Of a DNA stretch of 59,559 bases, positions 18,201 through 27,553 are shown in pieces. The stretch spans positions 1 through 59,559 of the forward strand of contig JAABST010000027.1 of NCBI GenBank assembly GCA_011390275.1, in the 5' to 3' direction. The position numbers and the translations under genes are program-made. The stretch comes from Geitlerinema sp. S16 (GTDB lineage Bacteria; Cyanobacteriota; Cyanobacteriia; Cyanobacteriales; Geitlerinemataceae). Below the pieces are notes generated by a model that ran no database searches, was not told the DNA's origin, and saw only the letters and a list, made by a program, of their open reading frames with translations. How positions within the stretch are numbered: the first letter of the stretch is position 1; each line of letters starts with the position of its first letter.

Positions 18201-18567
18201 GATCGATCTCAAGCCACTCTCCCCAAGCGCGGCTCAGATTTTTCTGAATCCCCTGATGTTTGGGGTCACGCTCCAGCGCGGCGCGATACTGCCAGCAGGC
18301 TTGGTCAAGCTTGCCCTGGGCGCGATAGGCCAAGCCGAGAGTGTTGCGATAGATCGGGTCATGATCGGCGATGTACACCGCTCGCCCAAGCAGATCGATC
18401 GCTGGTTTATACTCGCCGGACTGGTAATACACCGCCCCGAGACCGTGGAGGGCGGCGGCGTCATCCGGATTACGATCAAGGACGGCTTTGTAGAGATCGC
18501 GGGCGCGATCGAGATCGCCGGACTGGTGGTGTTCGATCGCGGTGTCGAGGGTCGCGGCAGAGATCAT
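15256..18567 (-). CDS. TPR protein with O-GlcNAc-transferase-like (GT41) C-terminal domain
   Basis: A 1103-residue protein. Residues about 1-620 are consecutive TPR units (for example AAALHGLGAVYYQSGEYKPA near 33). The C-terminal domain (about 732-1100) resembles the GT41 catalytic region: RIGFVSKHFRRHSVG, then LVDMDSVTVMPHLEI, TWLGFDAPYL, DSYPYSGATHVVEALWFDMP and GRQAYSLIKAAG. GT41 enzymes transfer GlcNAc or another sugar to protein hydroxyls; in bacteria the donor and target vary. It lies 75 nt downstream of the GT4 gene on the same strand, at the end of a run of glycan genes. Inference: it modifies a surface or secreted protein, or contributes to a glycoconjugate. Confidence 0.85.
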   Translation of the reverse strand: MISAATLDTAIEHHQSGDLDRARDLYKAVLDRNPDDAAALHGLGAVYYQSGEYKPAIDLLGRAVYIADHDPIYRNTLGLAYRAQGKLDQACWQYRAALERDPKHQGIQKNLSRAWGEWLEIDRPEAISFLEGMAHMYHRAGLEDAAEQLYRKEIEFDAKSADGWHGLGLIAQNRGQHDQAIALFQKAIGFNDQNAIFYHNLALAYHAKGQTPIALQTLSTALHHNFHLIAPRQQFDTCINALFSRDPLKLKHTLWEDGQAWERRGDRRLAQFIYQKLIEKAPDVAEVRYALGQICLAQYESYDALTSFQKAVEIKSDVAEYYRALGMAYRMHALPSEALKSLSKALELEPNKTEIQRDFNQIIADVIDYFDEVMQGHYALENYSQVAELEYQAGNFIRKHTGKVKAALRHYDRALELVPTYAEVHRTIAEIYLEEQNYDLALDPIHQAIQSQPAIADGYRLLGDALFGLKNLAGAANAYQRSLSINANDARTLSSLARALSDQQQYDQAIELFNKAIAINGNRADVYWHFGETYERMGKTEETIDCWRKALNLNPHYGSKDCGENYRKIAVKFLAADKKQEAVLGLNKAIELKPDLAAAHWTLCEIFNTTNSLPQSRAAALKYYDSVKDDEQIMAALMVMKSHVNSGVSHVAIEMLKTIEPRLLELLDRADINIGMRLYLNLMFDLPHIRDDVPANSALVKKMAEGYLRYLDAKALSEDHYAIDFPRDTTPNRPLRIGFVSKHFRRHSVGWLSVDVIEELVKLTPHVFLYVTGDMNRDHLTERFDAAAERFVHPEKTLSTADYLKEIAKDKLDVLVDMDSVTVMPHLEILHRHPAPLCLTWLGFDAPYLNPKHYYFGDRYTHPDGVDEHYIEQVVRLPDSFAATKGLPIDTTKDRETIRKSMRIAPNQVVYLCVATGNKFCPEMVTAQIEILKRVPDSLLLYKGRVGDLDAIKQEYQAECTKQGVRINRIHVLPRTATEEEHRLIYQFADVLIDSYPYSGATHVVEALWFDMPVVAKVADQSFGRQAYSLIKAAGSDMGITFDWPSYIDCAVKFGLDANERQKMRSQLERGKRPESLAPLWNPAKFAQDFHALCEQLLPLQES

Positions 18568-18642
18568 CGCTTATCGTCGGGAGGGTAAGGGGAGGCAAAA
18601 AAAGTGAAGCGTATCGGGTAGGCATCGCCCACCAATTCCGAT

Positions 18643-19917
18643 CTAGGCGATCGCAAATCCAGCACGTTTTGCCGGATGCATCACATGCTCATCCGGCGGA
18701 AATTGGCCATTGGCGACATTTTCCAGCAGCTTGATATGCTTTGGTAACAGCGTCTCTAGGGAATATTCTTCCAGTACCGTTTTGCGAGCATTTTCACGGA
18801 TGCGCTTCATGTCTTCCGGATGATCCAGGACGTAGGCGACGCGATCGGCGATTTCCTTCGGTGAGAAGAAATCCACCAGGAAGCCATTCTCACCATCCTT
18901 AATCACCTCCTCCACCGGAGGCGTTGCCGACCCAACCACCACACAGCCCGTCGCCATCGCCTCGATCGACGACCACGACAAGACAAACGGGCGTGTCAGA
19001 TAAATATGTGCCGAAGACGCCTGAATCACCTTGAGATAGTCGTGATAGGGCAGCGTTCCGACAAAGTGAACCCGCGACAGGTCGAGCGGCACTTTTTCGA
19101 GCATATGCTCCTTGTAGCTCTTACCGTCGGGTAACGCTTTGCCGTAGCAGACCCGCTCCGAGGCGACGATCACCACGTGGGCATTCGGGCGTTTTTCTTG
19201 TAGGTAGGCGATCGACTCGATGAACTCGGGAAAGCCGCGATAGGGTTCCATGCCGCGTCCAACGTAGGTGACGATTTCATCGACGTGGGACAGATCCAAG
19301 TTCGGCAGCTTTAACTTCGCGCCCGGTTTGGGCTTGAAAAATTCCGTATCGACGCCGTCATGCATGGCCGAAATTTTGCTTTGGAATTCTGGGGGAAACT
19401 GCGATCGTTGCCACTGGGTCGGCGACAGCCCCCAATCGCAGGTCGCCAGATCCAGCAAAATCGGCGCATTTTTCGTCCGAATGCGAGCGTAATCATCCGG
19501 CTCAAGGGGATCAGCCGGATCAAAATCCGCATCACTGCCCCGCGCGTGATAAAACCACTCGAAGTAGCACATCAGCGGCGAATCGGGATATACATCCTTC
19601 GTATACAGCGTTGGCCCCCAGCCCGAGTGACCGTAAACCACATCTGGCGTAAAGCCGCTAGCCTTCAGTTTCTCCAGCGTCCGAAACGCCGCCTGACCGT
19701 GCAGCACCGCTGATTCGAGGGCGCGGACATAGTGATGGGTCTCCGGTCTCGGATCGCGACTCGGGGTGAACAATACTTTTTTGACGCCTGCGATCTTCCA
19801 TTCGGGGCGCTCGTTTTTCGTGCAAAACACGACTTCGTTCTCGGGGTCTTTACCGAGGAGGCCAATCACATGCCGAAACTGGGCGGGAAAGTTCGGATGT
19901 AGGACGAGAATTCGCAT
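18643..19917 (-). CDS. Glycosyltransferase family 4
   Basis: A 424-residue GT-B fold transferase. The N-terminus MRILVLHPNFPAQFRHVIGL and the C-terminal donor-binding region with FVLSWSSIEAMATGCVVVGS (Glu of the EX7E-type motif, about 330) and GENGFLVDFFSP are characteristic of family 4. The acceptor domain contains VYGHSGWGPTLYTKDVYPDS, typical of a cyanobacterial subgroup. The start at 19917 was chosen because it gives the canonical N-terminus; the open frame runs to 20049. The sulfotransferase gene lies 195 nt upstream and the TPR/GT41 gene 75 nt downstream, all on the minus strand. Confidence 0.88.
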   Translation of the reverse strand: MRILVLHPNFPAQFRHVIGLLGKDPENEVVFCTKNERPEWKIAGVKKVLFTPSRDPRPETHHYVRALESAVLHGQAAFRTLEKLKASGFTPDVVYGHSGWGPTLYTKDVYPDSPLMCYFEWFYHARGSDADFDPADPLEPDDYARIRTKNAPILLDLATCDWGLSPTQWQRSQFPPEFQSKISAMHDGVDTEFFKPKPGAKLKLPNLDLSHVDEIVTYVGRGMEPYRGFPEFIESIAYLQEKRPNAHVVIVASERVCYGKALPDGKSYKEHMLEKVPLDLSRVHFVGTLPYHDYLKVIQASSAHIYLTRPFVLSWSSIEAMATGCVVVGSATPPVEEVIKDGENGFLVDFFSPKEIADRVAYVLDHPEDMKRIRENARKTVLEEYSLETLLPKHIKLLENVANGQFPPDEHVMHPAKRAGFAIA

Positions 19918-20112
19918 TTTGATTGAAATCGAGACGATGAAGACAAAGGGGGACGACGAGATGGCGCGGTGACAGGTGACAAATCGTAATGAGGAACCAA
20001 TTACGACAAATCTGGCTCTAAGTTTGCCATCCTGGGGCATTCCGGACAAGCAAGCAGAGAGGTAAAACGTCGGAGTTTTTGAAAAACTCTGGCTTCTGGA
20101 GGGTACAGAGTG

Positions 20113-20889
20113 TCACGTCGGCCAGCCAAAATCAAGCCCGAGATGGGTGAATAGAGCGCGATTGTGAGGTCGAAAGCGATCGATCAGTTGCGCTTTGAGT
20201 GACGGATCGATCGCGGAATCGTTCCCGCTGCCGGAGTTATGGCGGGGATAGCTCGTCAACGCAAAGGGGGCGATATCGAGAAAGTCGTACACGCGCTGAA
20301 GTTCGCGATCAGGATTGGCAAAAAAATCGGCGCTATCAATATAGAGGAACTGCGATCGCGGAAAAAATTGCTCCCAACAGCGAAGTTGTTCCAGATAACG
20401 ACCGCGTGCAAGGTAGCTATGGTGCTGGTGGCTGTAGCTGGTGGCGATCGGATTGGCGAGGAGCCGGATGTTTTCCCCGGCGAGGCGATCAGCTTCGGCG
20501 GCGATCGCGGCGTCAAAGCTTAAGGGTTCAAAACCGTATTTAACGGCGTGGTGGTAGTGGGAAATGGCGCGATCGACGGGATCGCGCAGCATGACGATGA
20601 GTTTGATCTGGGGGTACAGTGTCGCCATGCGTTCGGGGACGCCGGGATGAAACAGATAGTAGGGTGTGGCTTCACCGATCGTCAGGTTGGCCTCAAAGGG
20701 ATTGGCGGGATCGATCGGAAATTGCGCTTCGTACCAGTCGCGCCCGAGCTGAAATTGCAGGTCAAAAAAGTGGACTTCTTTTTGAGGCGCGGTGCAGATT
20801 TGCGGGTGTTGGCTCAGGTAGCGATCGAGCGAGGTTGTGCCGCCTTTTTGTGTGCCGATGATGGAAAAGTGGACGAATTCGCGGGGCAT
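20113..20889 (-). CDS. PAPS-dependent sulfotransferase
   Basis: A 258-residue enzyme transferring sulfate from 3'-phosphoadenosine-5'-phosphosulfate. The 5'-phosphosulfate loop IGTQKGGTTSLDRYLSQHP is at about 10-28. The 3'-phosphate-binding segment is LIVMLRDPVDRAISHY (about 98-113). The C-terminus RFRPHNRALFTHLG fits carbohydrate sulfotransferases of the NodH/heparan-sulfotransferase-like group. The start at 20889 gives this length; the open frame extends to 21045, into the neighbouring SDR gene. With the flanking glycosyltransferases it suggests a sulfated glycan (inference). Confidence 0.9.
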   Translation of the reverse strand: MPREFVHFSIIGTQKGGTTSLDRYLSQHPQICTAPQKEVHFFDLQFQLGRDWYEAQFPIDPANPFEANLTIGEATPYYLFHPGVPERMATLYPQIKLIVMLRDPVDRAISHYHHAVKYGFEPLSFDAAIAAEADRLAGENIRLLANPIATSYSHQHHSYLARGRYLEQLRCWEQFFPRSQFLYIDSADFFANPDRELQRVYDFLDIAPFALTSYPRHNSGSGNDSAIDPSLKAQLIDRFRPHNRALFTHLGLDFGWPT

Positions 20890-20951
20890 GGCATGGCTTA
20901 GGCGTGAATGAGCAAAACTAAAGTCCGGTCTTAATCCCCCGAAAAAACAGG

Positions 20952-21731
20952 TTAACCCCGGCGCGAAACCTGGGTCGCCGTCGCCTGATCCGTCGGTACG
21001 ACTAACAACTCGCTGAGATTTACATGAGCTGGTCGCGTCGCACAAAACAAGACGATTTCGGCGATATCATCCGGCGTCAGCGGCGTTAACCCCGTGTAGG
21101 TCTGCTTCGCCCGATCGCGATCGCCATGAAACCGCACATCACTAAACTCCGTCTCCACCAACCCCGGATCAACCTCGCTGACCCGTACGGCGGTTCCGAG
21201 TAAGTCAATTTTCAAGCCTGCCGAAATCTCCCGCACCGCTGCTTTCGAGCCGCAATACACATTACCGCCGGGATAGGCCGCGCGACCGGCGATCGAGCCG
21301 ATATTGATCACGTGTCCGGCATCGCGATCGACCATCCCCGGAATCACAGCGCGGCTGACATACAGCAAGCCCTTAACATTGGTGTCGATCATCTCCTCCC
21401 AATCGTCGATCGAGCCACTGTACAGTTTATCGAGACCGCGACTGAGACCAGCATTATTGACCAAAATATCGATATTTCGCCATGCTGCGGGCAGGGTTTC
21501 GACGGTATCGGCGACCCACTGGCGATCGCGCACGTCCAGCTCGCAATAGTACACATCGCTGCCGTAGGTCGCGTTTAGATCCAGCGCCAGCGCTTCGAGC
21601 CGATCGATCCGCCGCGCGGCGAGCAACAATCGCGCCCCCGCAGCGGCGAACTGCTCGGCACACGATCGACCGATGCCGCTACTGGCTCCCGTAATGAACA
21701 CTAGTTTGCCAGTGAGTGAAATTGACGCCAT
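20952..21731 (-). CDS. Short-chain dehydrogenase/reductase (YdfG-like)
   Basis: A 259-residue classical SDR. The cofactor loop TGASSGIG is at 14-21, the structural NNAG motif is present (about 91), and the catalytic Ser-Tyr-Lys is seen in INIGSIAG and YCGSK. An RRIDRL segment after the second strand favours NADP. The sequence resembles the YdfG/3-hydroxy-acid or serine dehydrogenase group. The substrate cannot be told from the sequence. The gene ends 62 nt before the sulfotransferase start on the same strand and may be the first gene of the glycan run, but an unrelated metabolic role is equally possible. Confidence 0.9.
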   Translation of the reverse strand: MASISLTGKLVFITGASSGIGRSCAEQFAAAGARLLLAARRIDRLEALALDLNATYGSDVYYCELDVRDRQWVADTVETLPAAWRNIDILVNNAGLSRGLDKLYSGSIDDWEEMIDTNVKGLLYVSRAVIPGMVDRDAGHVINIGSIAGRAAYPGGNVYCGSKAAVREISAGLKIDLLGTAVRVSEVDPGLVETEFSDVRFHGDRDRAKQTYTGLTPLTPDDIAEIVLFCATRPAHVNLSELLVVPTDQATATQVSRRG

Positions 21732-21859
21732 TATTTTTCTGAATTCGCCGAACGATCTGTAACGTGGTCAGCCGTAACCAACCTGAACTATCGTAGCGAA
21801 CCGATCGCGCTCAGTCCGAATCGCGATCGTGATTTCACAAACTGAGCGATCGTCCTGAC

Positions 21860-21911
21860 GCAAAAGTCCTGTCCACCCTGGATAAGCACTGGCAATTTCG
21901 ATGACAGCCCC
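21860..21911 (-). repeat. Decayed copy of element A
   Basis: ATAAGCACTGG and GATGACAGCCCC align with the terminal part of element A as seen at 36330-36365 (GTAAGCGCTAG, then TTGATGACAGCCCC). The other end cannot be recognised. The terminal CCCC is followed by TA at 21912-21913, and the last C plus TA forms the complement of the TAG stop of the adjacent kinase gene. Confidence 0.6.
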
Positions 21912-23815
21912 TAACCGGAAACGTCCGATATGGGGTGAAGCTGACAGGCCAGCGCCACGGGAAGCAAAATCCGAAAGGTTGTACCGCGTTCAAGTTCGGT
22001 CTGATATTCCAGTTGGCCGCGATGGGTTTCCGTGATGATTTTGTAGCAAATTGAGAGTCCTAAGCCTGTGCCGCGCCCGATCGCCTTGGTTGTAAAAAAC
22101 GGATCAAAGAGCTTCGCCCGCGCTGATTCTGGAATACCGAGGGCATTATCCGCAATTTCGATCACAACCCAGCCGTCTCCGCGATCACGAGTCCGAATCG
22201 TTAAACAGGGTTCCGCCTTGACTGAATCAAGCCCCGACTGTTCACCCCCTAAACGCTCCCACTTCCCATCCCTAACCGCATCTTCGAGCGCATCGATCGC
22301 ATTAACAATCAAATTCATCACCACTTGATTGATCTGCGTACCGTGGCATTCGACCAGGGGTAGTTCACCGTAATCTTTCACCAATTTGAGCGGATGGACA
22401 TTCGGAAACATCCGAAAGCGCGTATTGAGAATCGTGAGGGTACTATCGATCCCTTCATGCAGATCAATCTGCTTCACGTCGGCTTCATCGAGTCGCGAAA
22501 ACGTCCGCAGCGATCGCACGATTTCACTAATTCGCCGTGCGCCATTTTCCATCGAATCCATCATTGACTGCACATCATCGACGATAAAGTCAAAATCAAG
22601 ATCATCGGCGAGATCATTGAGTTCGCGATCGTTCGGGTAGCGATGCCGGTAAGCCGTGAGCAAGCCTAGCAAGTCGCCGAGATAGTCACGAGCATGGGTA
22701 ATATTGCCGTAGATAAAACTGGTGGGGTTGTTAATTTCGTGAGCAATACCGGCCACAAGCTGCCCTAGGGATGACATTTTCTCGCTTTGAATCAGTTGTG
22801 ACTGGGTGCTTTCGAGTTCCGCGATCGTGCGTTGAAGGGTGTTAGCCTTGTTGCGGGCATTTTTGGCAGAGATTTTCAACTGGCGCGATCGCAGCTCAAT
22901 GCGTTCGATTAAATAGTTCAGCGCCTCGGCTAAACGACCCACCTCGTCATCTTGGGTTACGGGTAAACGTAGGCTGTAATTGGACTTGTTCGCGACCTGT
23001 TGCGCCAGGGCGGCAGCATTGGCGATTGGGGCGGCAATCTGCCGTGTGGTTCGCCATGCCACCCAAGCCGCAACCCCCGAAGAGACCAAGAGGCTGAAAA
23101 CAATGGCAAATTTTTCATAGCCCTGGATCATTTCCATGCGATCGCCGCTGCTGACGGCCTGTACCGCTGCTTGTCGGCGTAGATTTTCGACCTCTAGCGA
23201 GAGCGATTCAAGCTGCATGAGGTAACCACTGCGTTGCTCAAACGCCAAATGGCCCTGTAAAACACTAACTTCGTCAAATGTAAGCATGGGATACGGCTTC
23301 ATCTCGGCGAAGAACTGCGCCAGATTGGCATGGTAGAGGTTGATGGCCTCCGCATAGGCCGTGATCAGTGACACAAATTGATCTCGCTCGATCGCCAGCC
23401 AAGCCGGGTCTGCTTCGATAAACGTAATGACGGCATTGGCTCTGGCGATCGCATCGTCCCTTATCTGTTCAAACTCCTTTAAATTTTCGGCTTGCCGCTG
23501 CTTTCGCCTCACTCGAATATCGAGCCGCAACCCCTGAAATTTCACCTCGGAGCTGGCAAACTGCAACTCATCGAGGAGCTTGGTCTGCTCTTGGGCATCA
23601 AATAACTGCTCGATGCCTTTGCCTTGGTAATAGTCTGCGCCAACCAGACCGATCAGAGAACCGGTGACTGCGATCGTGATCGCCCATAAATATCCCAGGC
23701 CAATTTTGGCGTAGAGCGATCGGCTAAGACGCAAACCATCAAGCCGATGCCCCGTGGTGAGCTGGCGAACAAAGGCCGCTTTTAAGCGACGCCATGATGC
23801 TGTGATATCAAGCAC
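21911..23815 (-). CDS. HAMP-domain sensor histidine kinase
   Basis: A 634-residue inner-membrane kinase. Membrane segments at about 38-59 and 236-254 enclose a periplasmic helical sensor region of about 175 residues. A HAMP linker (about 255-308) and a short coiled coil follow. The phospho-acceptor helix has [20 protein letters not shown] with His359. The HATPase domain (about 470-620) has [19 protein letters not shown] and [14 protein letters not shown]. The ligand is unknown and no response-regulator gene is adjacent. The TAG stop is made of a TA plus the outer G of a decayed element A. Confidence 0.93.
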   Translation of the reverse strand: MLDITASWRRLKAAFVRQLTTGHRLDGLRLSRSLYAKIGLGYLWAITIAVTGSLIGLVGADYYQGKGIEQLFDAQEQTKLLDELQFASSEVKFQGLRLDIRVRRKQRQAENLKEFEQIRDDAIARANAVITFIEADPAWLAIERDQFVSLITAYAEAINLYHANLAQFFAEMKPYPMLTFDEVSVLQGHLAFEQRSGYLMQLESLSLEVENLRRQAAVQAVSSGDRMEMIQGYEKFAIVFSLLVSSGVAAWVAWRTTRQIAAPIANAAALAQQVANKSNYSLRLPVTQDDEVGRLAEALNYLIERIELRSRQLKISAKNARNKANTLQRTIAELESTQSQLIQSEKMSSLGQLVAGIAHEINNPTSFIYGNITHARDYLGDLLGLLTAYRHRYPNDRELNDLADDLDFDFIVDDVQSMMDSMENGARRISEIVRSLRTFSRLDEADVKQIDLHEGIDSTLTILNTRFRMFPNVHPLKLVKDYGELPLVECHGTQINQVVMNLIVNAIDALEDAVRDGKWERLGGEQSGLDSVKAEPCLTIRTRDRGDGWVVIEIADNALGIPESARAKLFDPFFTTKAIGRGTGLGLSICYKIITETHRGQLEYQTELERGTTFRILLPVALACQLHPISDVSG

Positions 23816-23925
23816 TTTCCAGTAAAGACACTCATTAACGAAGTTGAAACTTAAACATCAAACTCATCACGCTCAAAATGATTAGCGGTTAGCCGAGAAA
23901 CTCTGATTGCGTTACTCAAGCTTTT

Positions 23926-23967
23926 TCTCAGTATTTTCTCCGTGTCCTCTCAGTATTTTCTCCGTGT
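23926..23967 (+). repeat. Two-copy 22-bp tandem repeat
   Basis: TCTCAGTATTTTCTCCGTGT occurs at 23926-23945 and again at 23948-23967. It lies in the 324-bp gap between divergent genes; the rest of that gap holds no recognisable gene. Confidence 0.8.
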
Positions 23968-24139
23968 TACTCATTTTATTTGTTAAAAAACTCGTATTTT
24001 CTCGGGGAAACGGTATGTTCCATAATCTAGCAACTTTTATCAAGATGTCTAGATACTGCTTGATGCCTTCCGTATTCCAACCAAAGATTCAAAGATTGGT
24101 GATGCCTGTTACGTTTCAATCAACGCTGTTCTAGCAGCG

Positions 24140-25024
24140 GTGTCGTTTACACTTAAGCTGATTTTTGTACTTGTGGCCGTGACTTGCATTACTCAACCGA
24201 TCGCGCTTCCGGATCTCACCCTGACTACGACTACGTGGGGCGAACCACAGAATCCGCCCGCTTTACTGCTCCACGGCCTCGGTGATACCGCCACCGTCTG
24301 GAGCGAATTTGCGCCCGCCTTAGCCGATCGCTACTTCGCGATCGCCCCCGATCTGCGCGGACACGGCGACAGCGACAAACCCGATTCGGGCTACGGTTTC
24401 GATTCGATCATTGCCGACCTCCAAGCCCTGATCGCCCACTTCGGGCTTGAATCCGTTCACCTCATCGGCCACTCCTGGACGGCGAAACTCGCGCCCATGT
24501 GGGCGACCCGCCGCCCCGACCAAATCCGCAGCCTAACGTTGATCGATCCGTTTTTCATTGGCACGATGCCCGGTTGGTTTCGGGTGACGTTTCCCTTGCT
24601 GTACAAGGTGTTGCCGTTTATCAAGGCGATGGGGCCTTACGCGTCGCGCGAGGCGGCGATCGCCTTTGGTCGCGAGATGAAGCAATATCGCGGCTGGTCG
24701 GCGCTGCAACAGCGGGCGTATGAGGCCAGCATCGAGGCGAAACCGGATGGAACCTGGGGCAGCAAGTTCACGATCGCGGCGCGGGATGGCGTCTTTGAGG
24801 AGGTGATGCACGTGGCGGGCTTGACGCAGCCGATCGCGATTCCGACGCTCTTCGTACAGCCCGAAGCGGGACTCAACCGCAGCGATTGGCAATTTAAGCC
24901 CTATCGTGACTATCTGCAACAGCTCGACTGGGCGATCGTACCGGGGAATCACTGGCCGTTTTTAATCGCGCCGGAGTCGTTTGGCGCGGCGGTGCGATCG
25001 TTTCTCGATCGGCAGCCCTCGTAA
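24140..25024 (+). CDS. Alpha/beta-hydrolase
   Basis: A 294-residue alpha/beta-fold hydrolase. The oxyanion region LLLHGLGDTATVW (about 42-54), DLRGHGDSDKP (about 72-82) and the nucleophile elbow GHSWTAKLAP (Ser about 112) are present. GNHWPF near the C-terminus supplies the catalytic His. The hydrophobic first 20 residues could be a membrane anchor or signal, or the true start may lie later. The start GTG at 24140 has no convincing ribosome site. The substrate is unknown. It converges with sbcD, ending 57 nt before that gene's stop. Confidence 0.83.
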   Translation: MSFTLKLIFVLVAVTCITQPIALPDLTLTTTTWGEPQNPPALLLHGLGDTATVWSEFAPALADRYFAIAPDLRGHGDSDKPDSGYGFDSIIADLQALIAHFGLESVHLIGHSWTAKLAPMWATRRPDQIRSLTLIDPFFIGTMPGWFRVTFPLLYKVLPFIKAMGPYASREAAIAFGREMKQYRGWSALQQRAYEASIEAKPDGTWGSKFTIAARDGVFEEVMHVAGLTQPIAIPTLFVQPEAGLNRSDWQFKPYRDYLQQLDWAIVPGNHWPFLIAPESFGAAVRSFLDRQPS

Positions 25025-25080
25025 AATTGCGACGATGTTCAATCAAAATATTCAATCAAACGGACAAGCAAACGAAAAAA

Positions 25081-26304
25081 TCAATCGTGATCGCCCTGGG
25101 CTAAAACCCGCGCGGCGGCGATCAGATCCGTCCGCAACGGCGCAAGATCGTCGCGTTCGGCGAGGTAGGTTTCGAGGGCATTGATCGGGTCATGCTGGCA
25201 GGTCAGCTCCGGCATACGCGGGCGAGAAAGCTGGCTGACGGGTTCGGGGGTGATCGTGTAGGTGTGAGCCGTGCTGAGGTGAGTGCGTAGGCGGGCGAGG
25301 TCGATCGTTTCGAGGCGATTGGCCTGAATTTTGTAGTGCAAACGCACCACGGCATCGTCGATATCGGCCTTGGCGATCGCCTGCGCGATCGCCTCGATCG
25401 GAGTTTCAACCTCGGTTAAATCCACCGTAACCGTCCGAAAGGGACGCACCGGCAACTCGCAAAACTCCCATTCGCAGCCGCCCACCTCCACCTGAGCCAG
25501 GACAAAACCCTTCGCCTCCTGCTCTTCACTGAAATCAACCCGATCAATGCTGCCGGGATAGACGATCGGCGGATCGTTGCTGGGGTTGAGATTTTGGTGT
25601 TTATGGACGTGACCGAGGGCAACGTAGTCAAATTCTGGGCGGGAAATCAGCGACACCGGTACGTAAAACCCTTTGCTAACGGCGAGGAATCGTTCCGCGC
25701 CCACCATTGCCCGATCGGCCATGAGATGCGCCAGCAGCACCGTCGGCAAACTGCGATCGAGCTGACGGATTTCGCCTTCCAGGATCGTCCGTAGCTTTTC
25801 GATTAAAAGGCGATCGATCGCTTCGATCGATAAATCTTCGGTTTCCGGGCGCGTCAACAAGGTGGATTTGGTCAACCACGGCAACGTCACGACCTGAACA
25901 GTACCGTTTTGGGTTTCGATGCGATGGGTCATGAGGCGATCGCCCACGACAAACCCCGGAACCGCCAGCGTTCGGTACAGATACAGACTCGCGCCGCCCT
26001 GTACCTGGCCATACTGATCGTGATTGCCGACGAGCAGCACCGCTGGAATCCCAACTTCAGCAAGGCGGCGAAACTGGGTCGCGAACGCCTCGGCGACGTA
26101 GGGCGGCGGCGTGGAATTGGGAAAGGCATCGCCACCAAACAGGACGAGGTCAACCTGTCGCGCGATCGCCGTATCGATGCAGCGCGTCAAGCTTTGGATA
26201 AAGTCGATCAAGCGGGTATTCAGCCCCGTTTCGGGATCGAGTTTGCCATGCGATCGGCCACTACCCAGATGAATATCGGACAAGTGCAGGATGTTAATCG
26301 CCAT
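25081..26304 (-). CDS. sbcD: DNA exonuclease SbcD (Mre11-like nuclease subunit)
   Basis: A 407-residue metallophosphoesterase nuclease. The metal-binding motifs are in order: LSDIHLGS (about 8), FGGDAF (about 58), VGNHDQY (about 97), AHLMAD (about 188) and GHVHKHQ (about 225). With SbcC it resects DNA ends and cuts hairpins. No sbcC gene is in the window, so the subunits are unlinked here. The ATG at 26304 was preferred over 26319 because the family N-terminus starts INILHLSDIH. A hairpin nuclease is worth noting in a region rich in palindromic elements. Confidence 0.92.
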   Translation of the reverse strand: MAINILHLSDIHLGSGRSHGKLDPETGLNTRLIDFIQSLTRCIDTAIARQVDLVLFGGDAFPNSTPPPYVAEAFATQFRRLAEVGIPAVLLVGNHDQYGQVQGGASLYLYRTLAVPGFVVGDRLMTHRIETQNGTVQVVTLPWLTKSTLLTRPETEDLSIEAIDRLLIEKLRTILEGEIRQLDRSLPTVLLAHLMADRAMVGAERFLAVSKGFYVPVSLISRPEFDYVALGHVHKHQNLNPSNDPPIVYPGSIDRVDFSEEQEAKGFVLAQVEVGGCEWEFCELPVRPFRTVTVDLTEVETPIEAIAQAIAKADIDDAVVRLHYKIQANRLETIDLARLRTHLSTAHTYTITPEPVSQLSRPRMPELTCQHDPINALETYLAERDDLAPLRTDLIAAARVLAQGDHD

Positions 26305-26445
26305 GAGGCTGATTATCAAGTATTAATGTAAGTTATTGATCTAAAACTCTTGAGCTGAATGATTGATCTGAATTCAGATCAGAACGACGATCTGAGTCTA
26401 TGTCCAAACGGATTTGGTATTAGACCTCAATACTGATTGCGAGCA

Positions 26446-27402
26446 ATGATCATGCCTGAAAAGCTTGACGAGACACTTGACGAAACAGTGGTAGATATCA
26501 AACCGACTCTAATCAAACTGCTCGCGCGATCGGCGCAAACCCTCGAAACCATTTTGCAGGATGATAGCGTCGCCGCCACTGATCGCGCTGATATCGCCCT
26601 CCGCATCGTTGCCCTCGCGGGCAGACTCGATGTTCCCGTTCTGCCAGAGCTGGCCGGTACGCTACACCCGGCCACCCCACAGGCTGACCCACAAACTGAT
26701 CCACCTGATCCACAGGCCGCGATCGCGACACCCACCTCGAACCCGTCGCCGATGCCTGCGGTGCAACACGCCCAGCCTGCGGACAGCTCCGATCCCTACG
26801 CCACTTTTCCCGAGTTTTTGCCGGGAGACTACCTCCAAATCGATGATTTTCTCAGCCCTGAAGAAAATCAGCAAATTCTCAAACTGGCGATTGATCGTCA
26901 GTCGGATTACGTGTCAGCTTCGACCTCCACAAATGCCCAGAGCTATCGCGCGTCTTCCGTTCTCTACCCCAGCTTCTTTACCGATTTTTATTACCTGGTC
27001 AGCTCTCGTTTACGCGCAATCCAAGCCGAAGTGCTTCAGACTCTCAAGTTGCCTGAATTCAGCATCGATGAGCTAGAAATGCAGCTCACGGCACACGGCA
27101 ATGGCAACTTTTATAAGGTTCACAATGACTCAGATGGTGAGGTCATCAAACGGACGCTGACCTATGTGTATTACTTCAATCGCGAGCCTAAACCGTTTCG
27201 GGGCGGCAATCTGCGCATGTATAAAACAAACTATGCGAATGGTTGGATTGCGAAGCCCGAATATCAAGACATTGAGCCGATTAATAATCGGGTGGTGCTG
27301 TTCGATAGTCGCTGTATGCATGAGGTGCTGCCCGTCGAAAGCGATTCGGAGGCGTTTGCAGATAGTCGCTTTACCCTGAATGGCTGGTTACGACGCCCTT
27401 AA
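26446..27402 (+). CDS. 2-oxoglutarate/Fe(II)-dependent oxygenase (prolyl-hydroxylase-like)
   Basis: A 318-residue protein with a disordered, proline-rich middle (about 70-115) and a C-terminal double-stranded beta-helix domain (about 120-318). The iron ligands fit the His-x-Asp...His pattern in YKVHNDSD (about 223) and CMHEVLPV (about 288), with the 2-oxoglutarate Arg in DSRFTLNGW. It is similar to the prolyl 4-hydroxylase/Rps23 hydroxylase-like group; the substrate is unknown. The open frame starts at TTG 26437; ATG 26446 or 26452 is more likely. It is divergent from sbcD. Confidence 0.85.
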   Translation: MIMPEKLDETLDETVVDIKPTLIKLLARSAQTLETILQDDSVAATDRADIALRIVALAGRLDVPVLPELAGTLHPATPQADPQTDPPDPQAAIATPTSNPSPMPAVQHAQPADSSDPYATFPEFLPGDYLQIDDFLSPEENQQILKLAIDRQSDYVSASTSTNAQSYRASSVLYPSFFTDFYYLVSSRLRAIQAEVLQTLKLPEFSIDELEMQLTAHGNGNFYKVHNDSDGEVIKRTLTYVYYFNREPKPFRGGNLRMYKTNYANGWIAKPEYQDIEPINNRVVLFDSRCMHEVLPVESDSEAFADSRFTLNGWLRRP

Positions 27403-27553
27403 GCAATTAAGCAACCCGAAAGACCCTAAATTTCGATCGCAACAGCAGTATCCGCGAGATCGAAACCCGATGACTGAACGATCGCGGTTAGACTAGATCA
27501 GCATTCTTATGCAGCAAAACGACCCCTTCGATCGAACGTAATACCGTCATCAT

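Noticed and set aside
23907..24134. 75-codon frame before the alpha/beta-hydrolase
   Set aside because: It spans a tandem repeat, has no ribosome site and no recognisable family.
25909..26331. 140-codon plus-strand frame opposite sbcD
   Set aside because: Shadow of sbcD; the minus strand carries all nuclease motifs.
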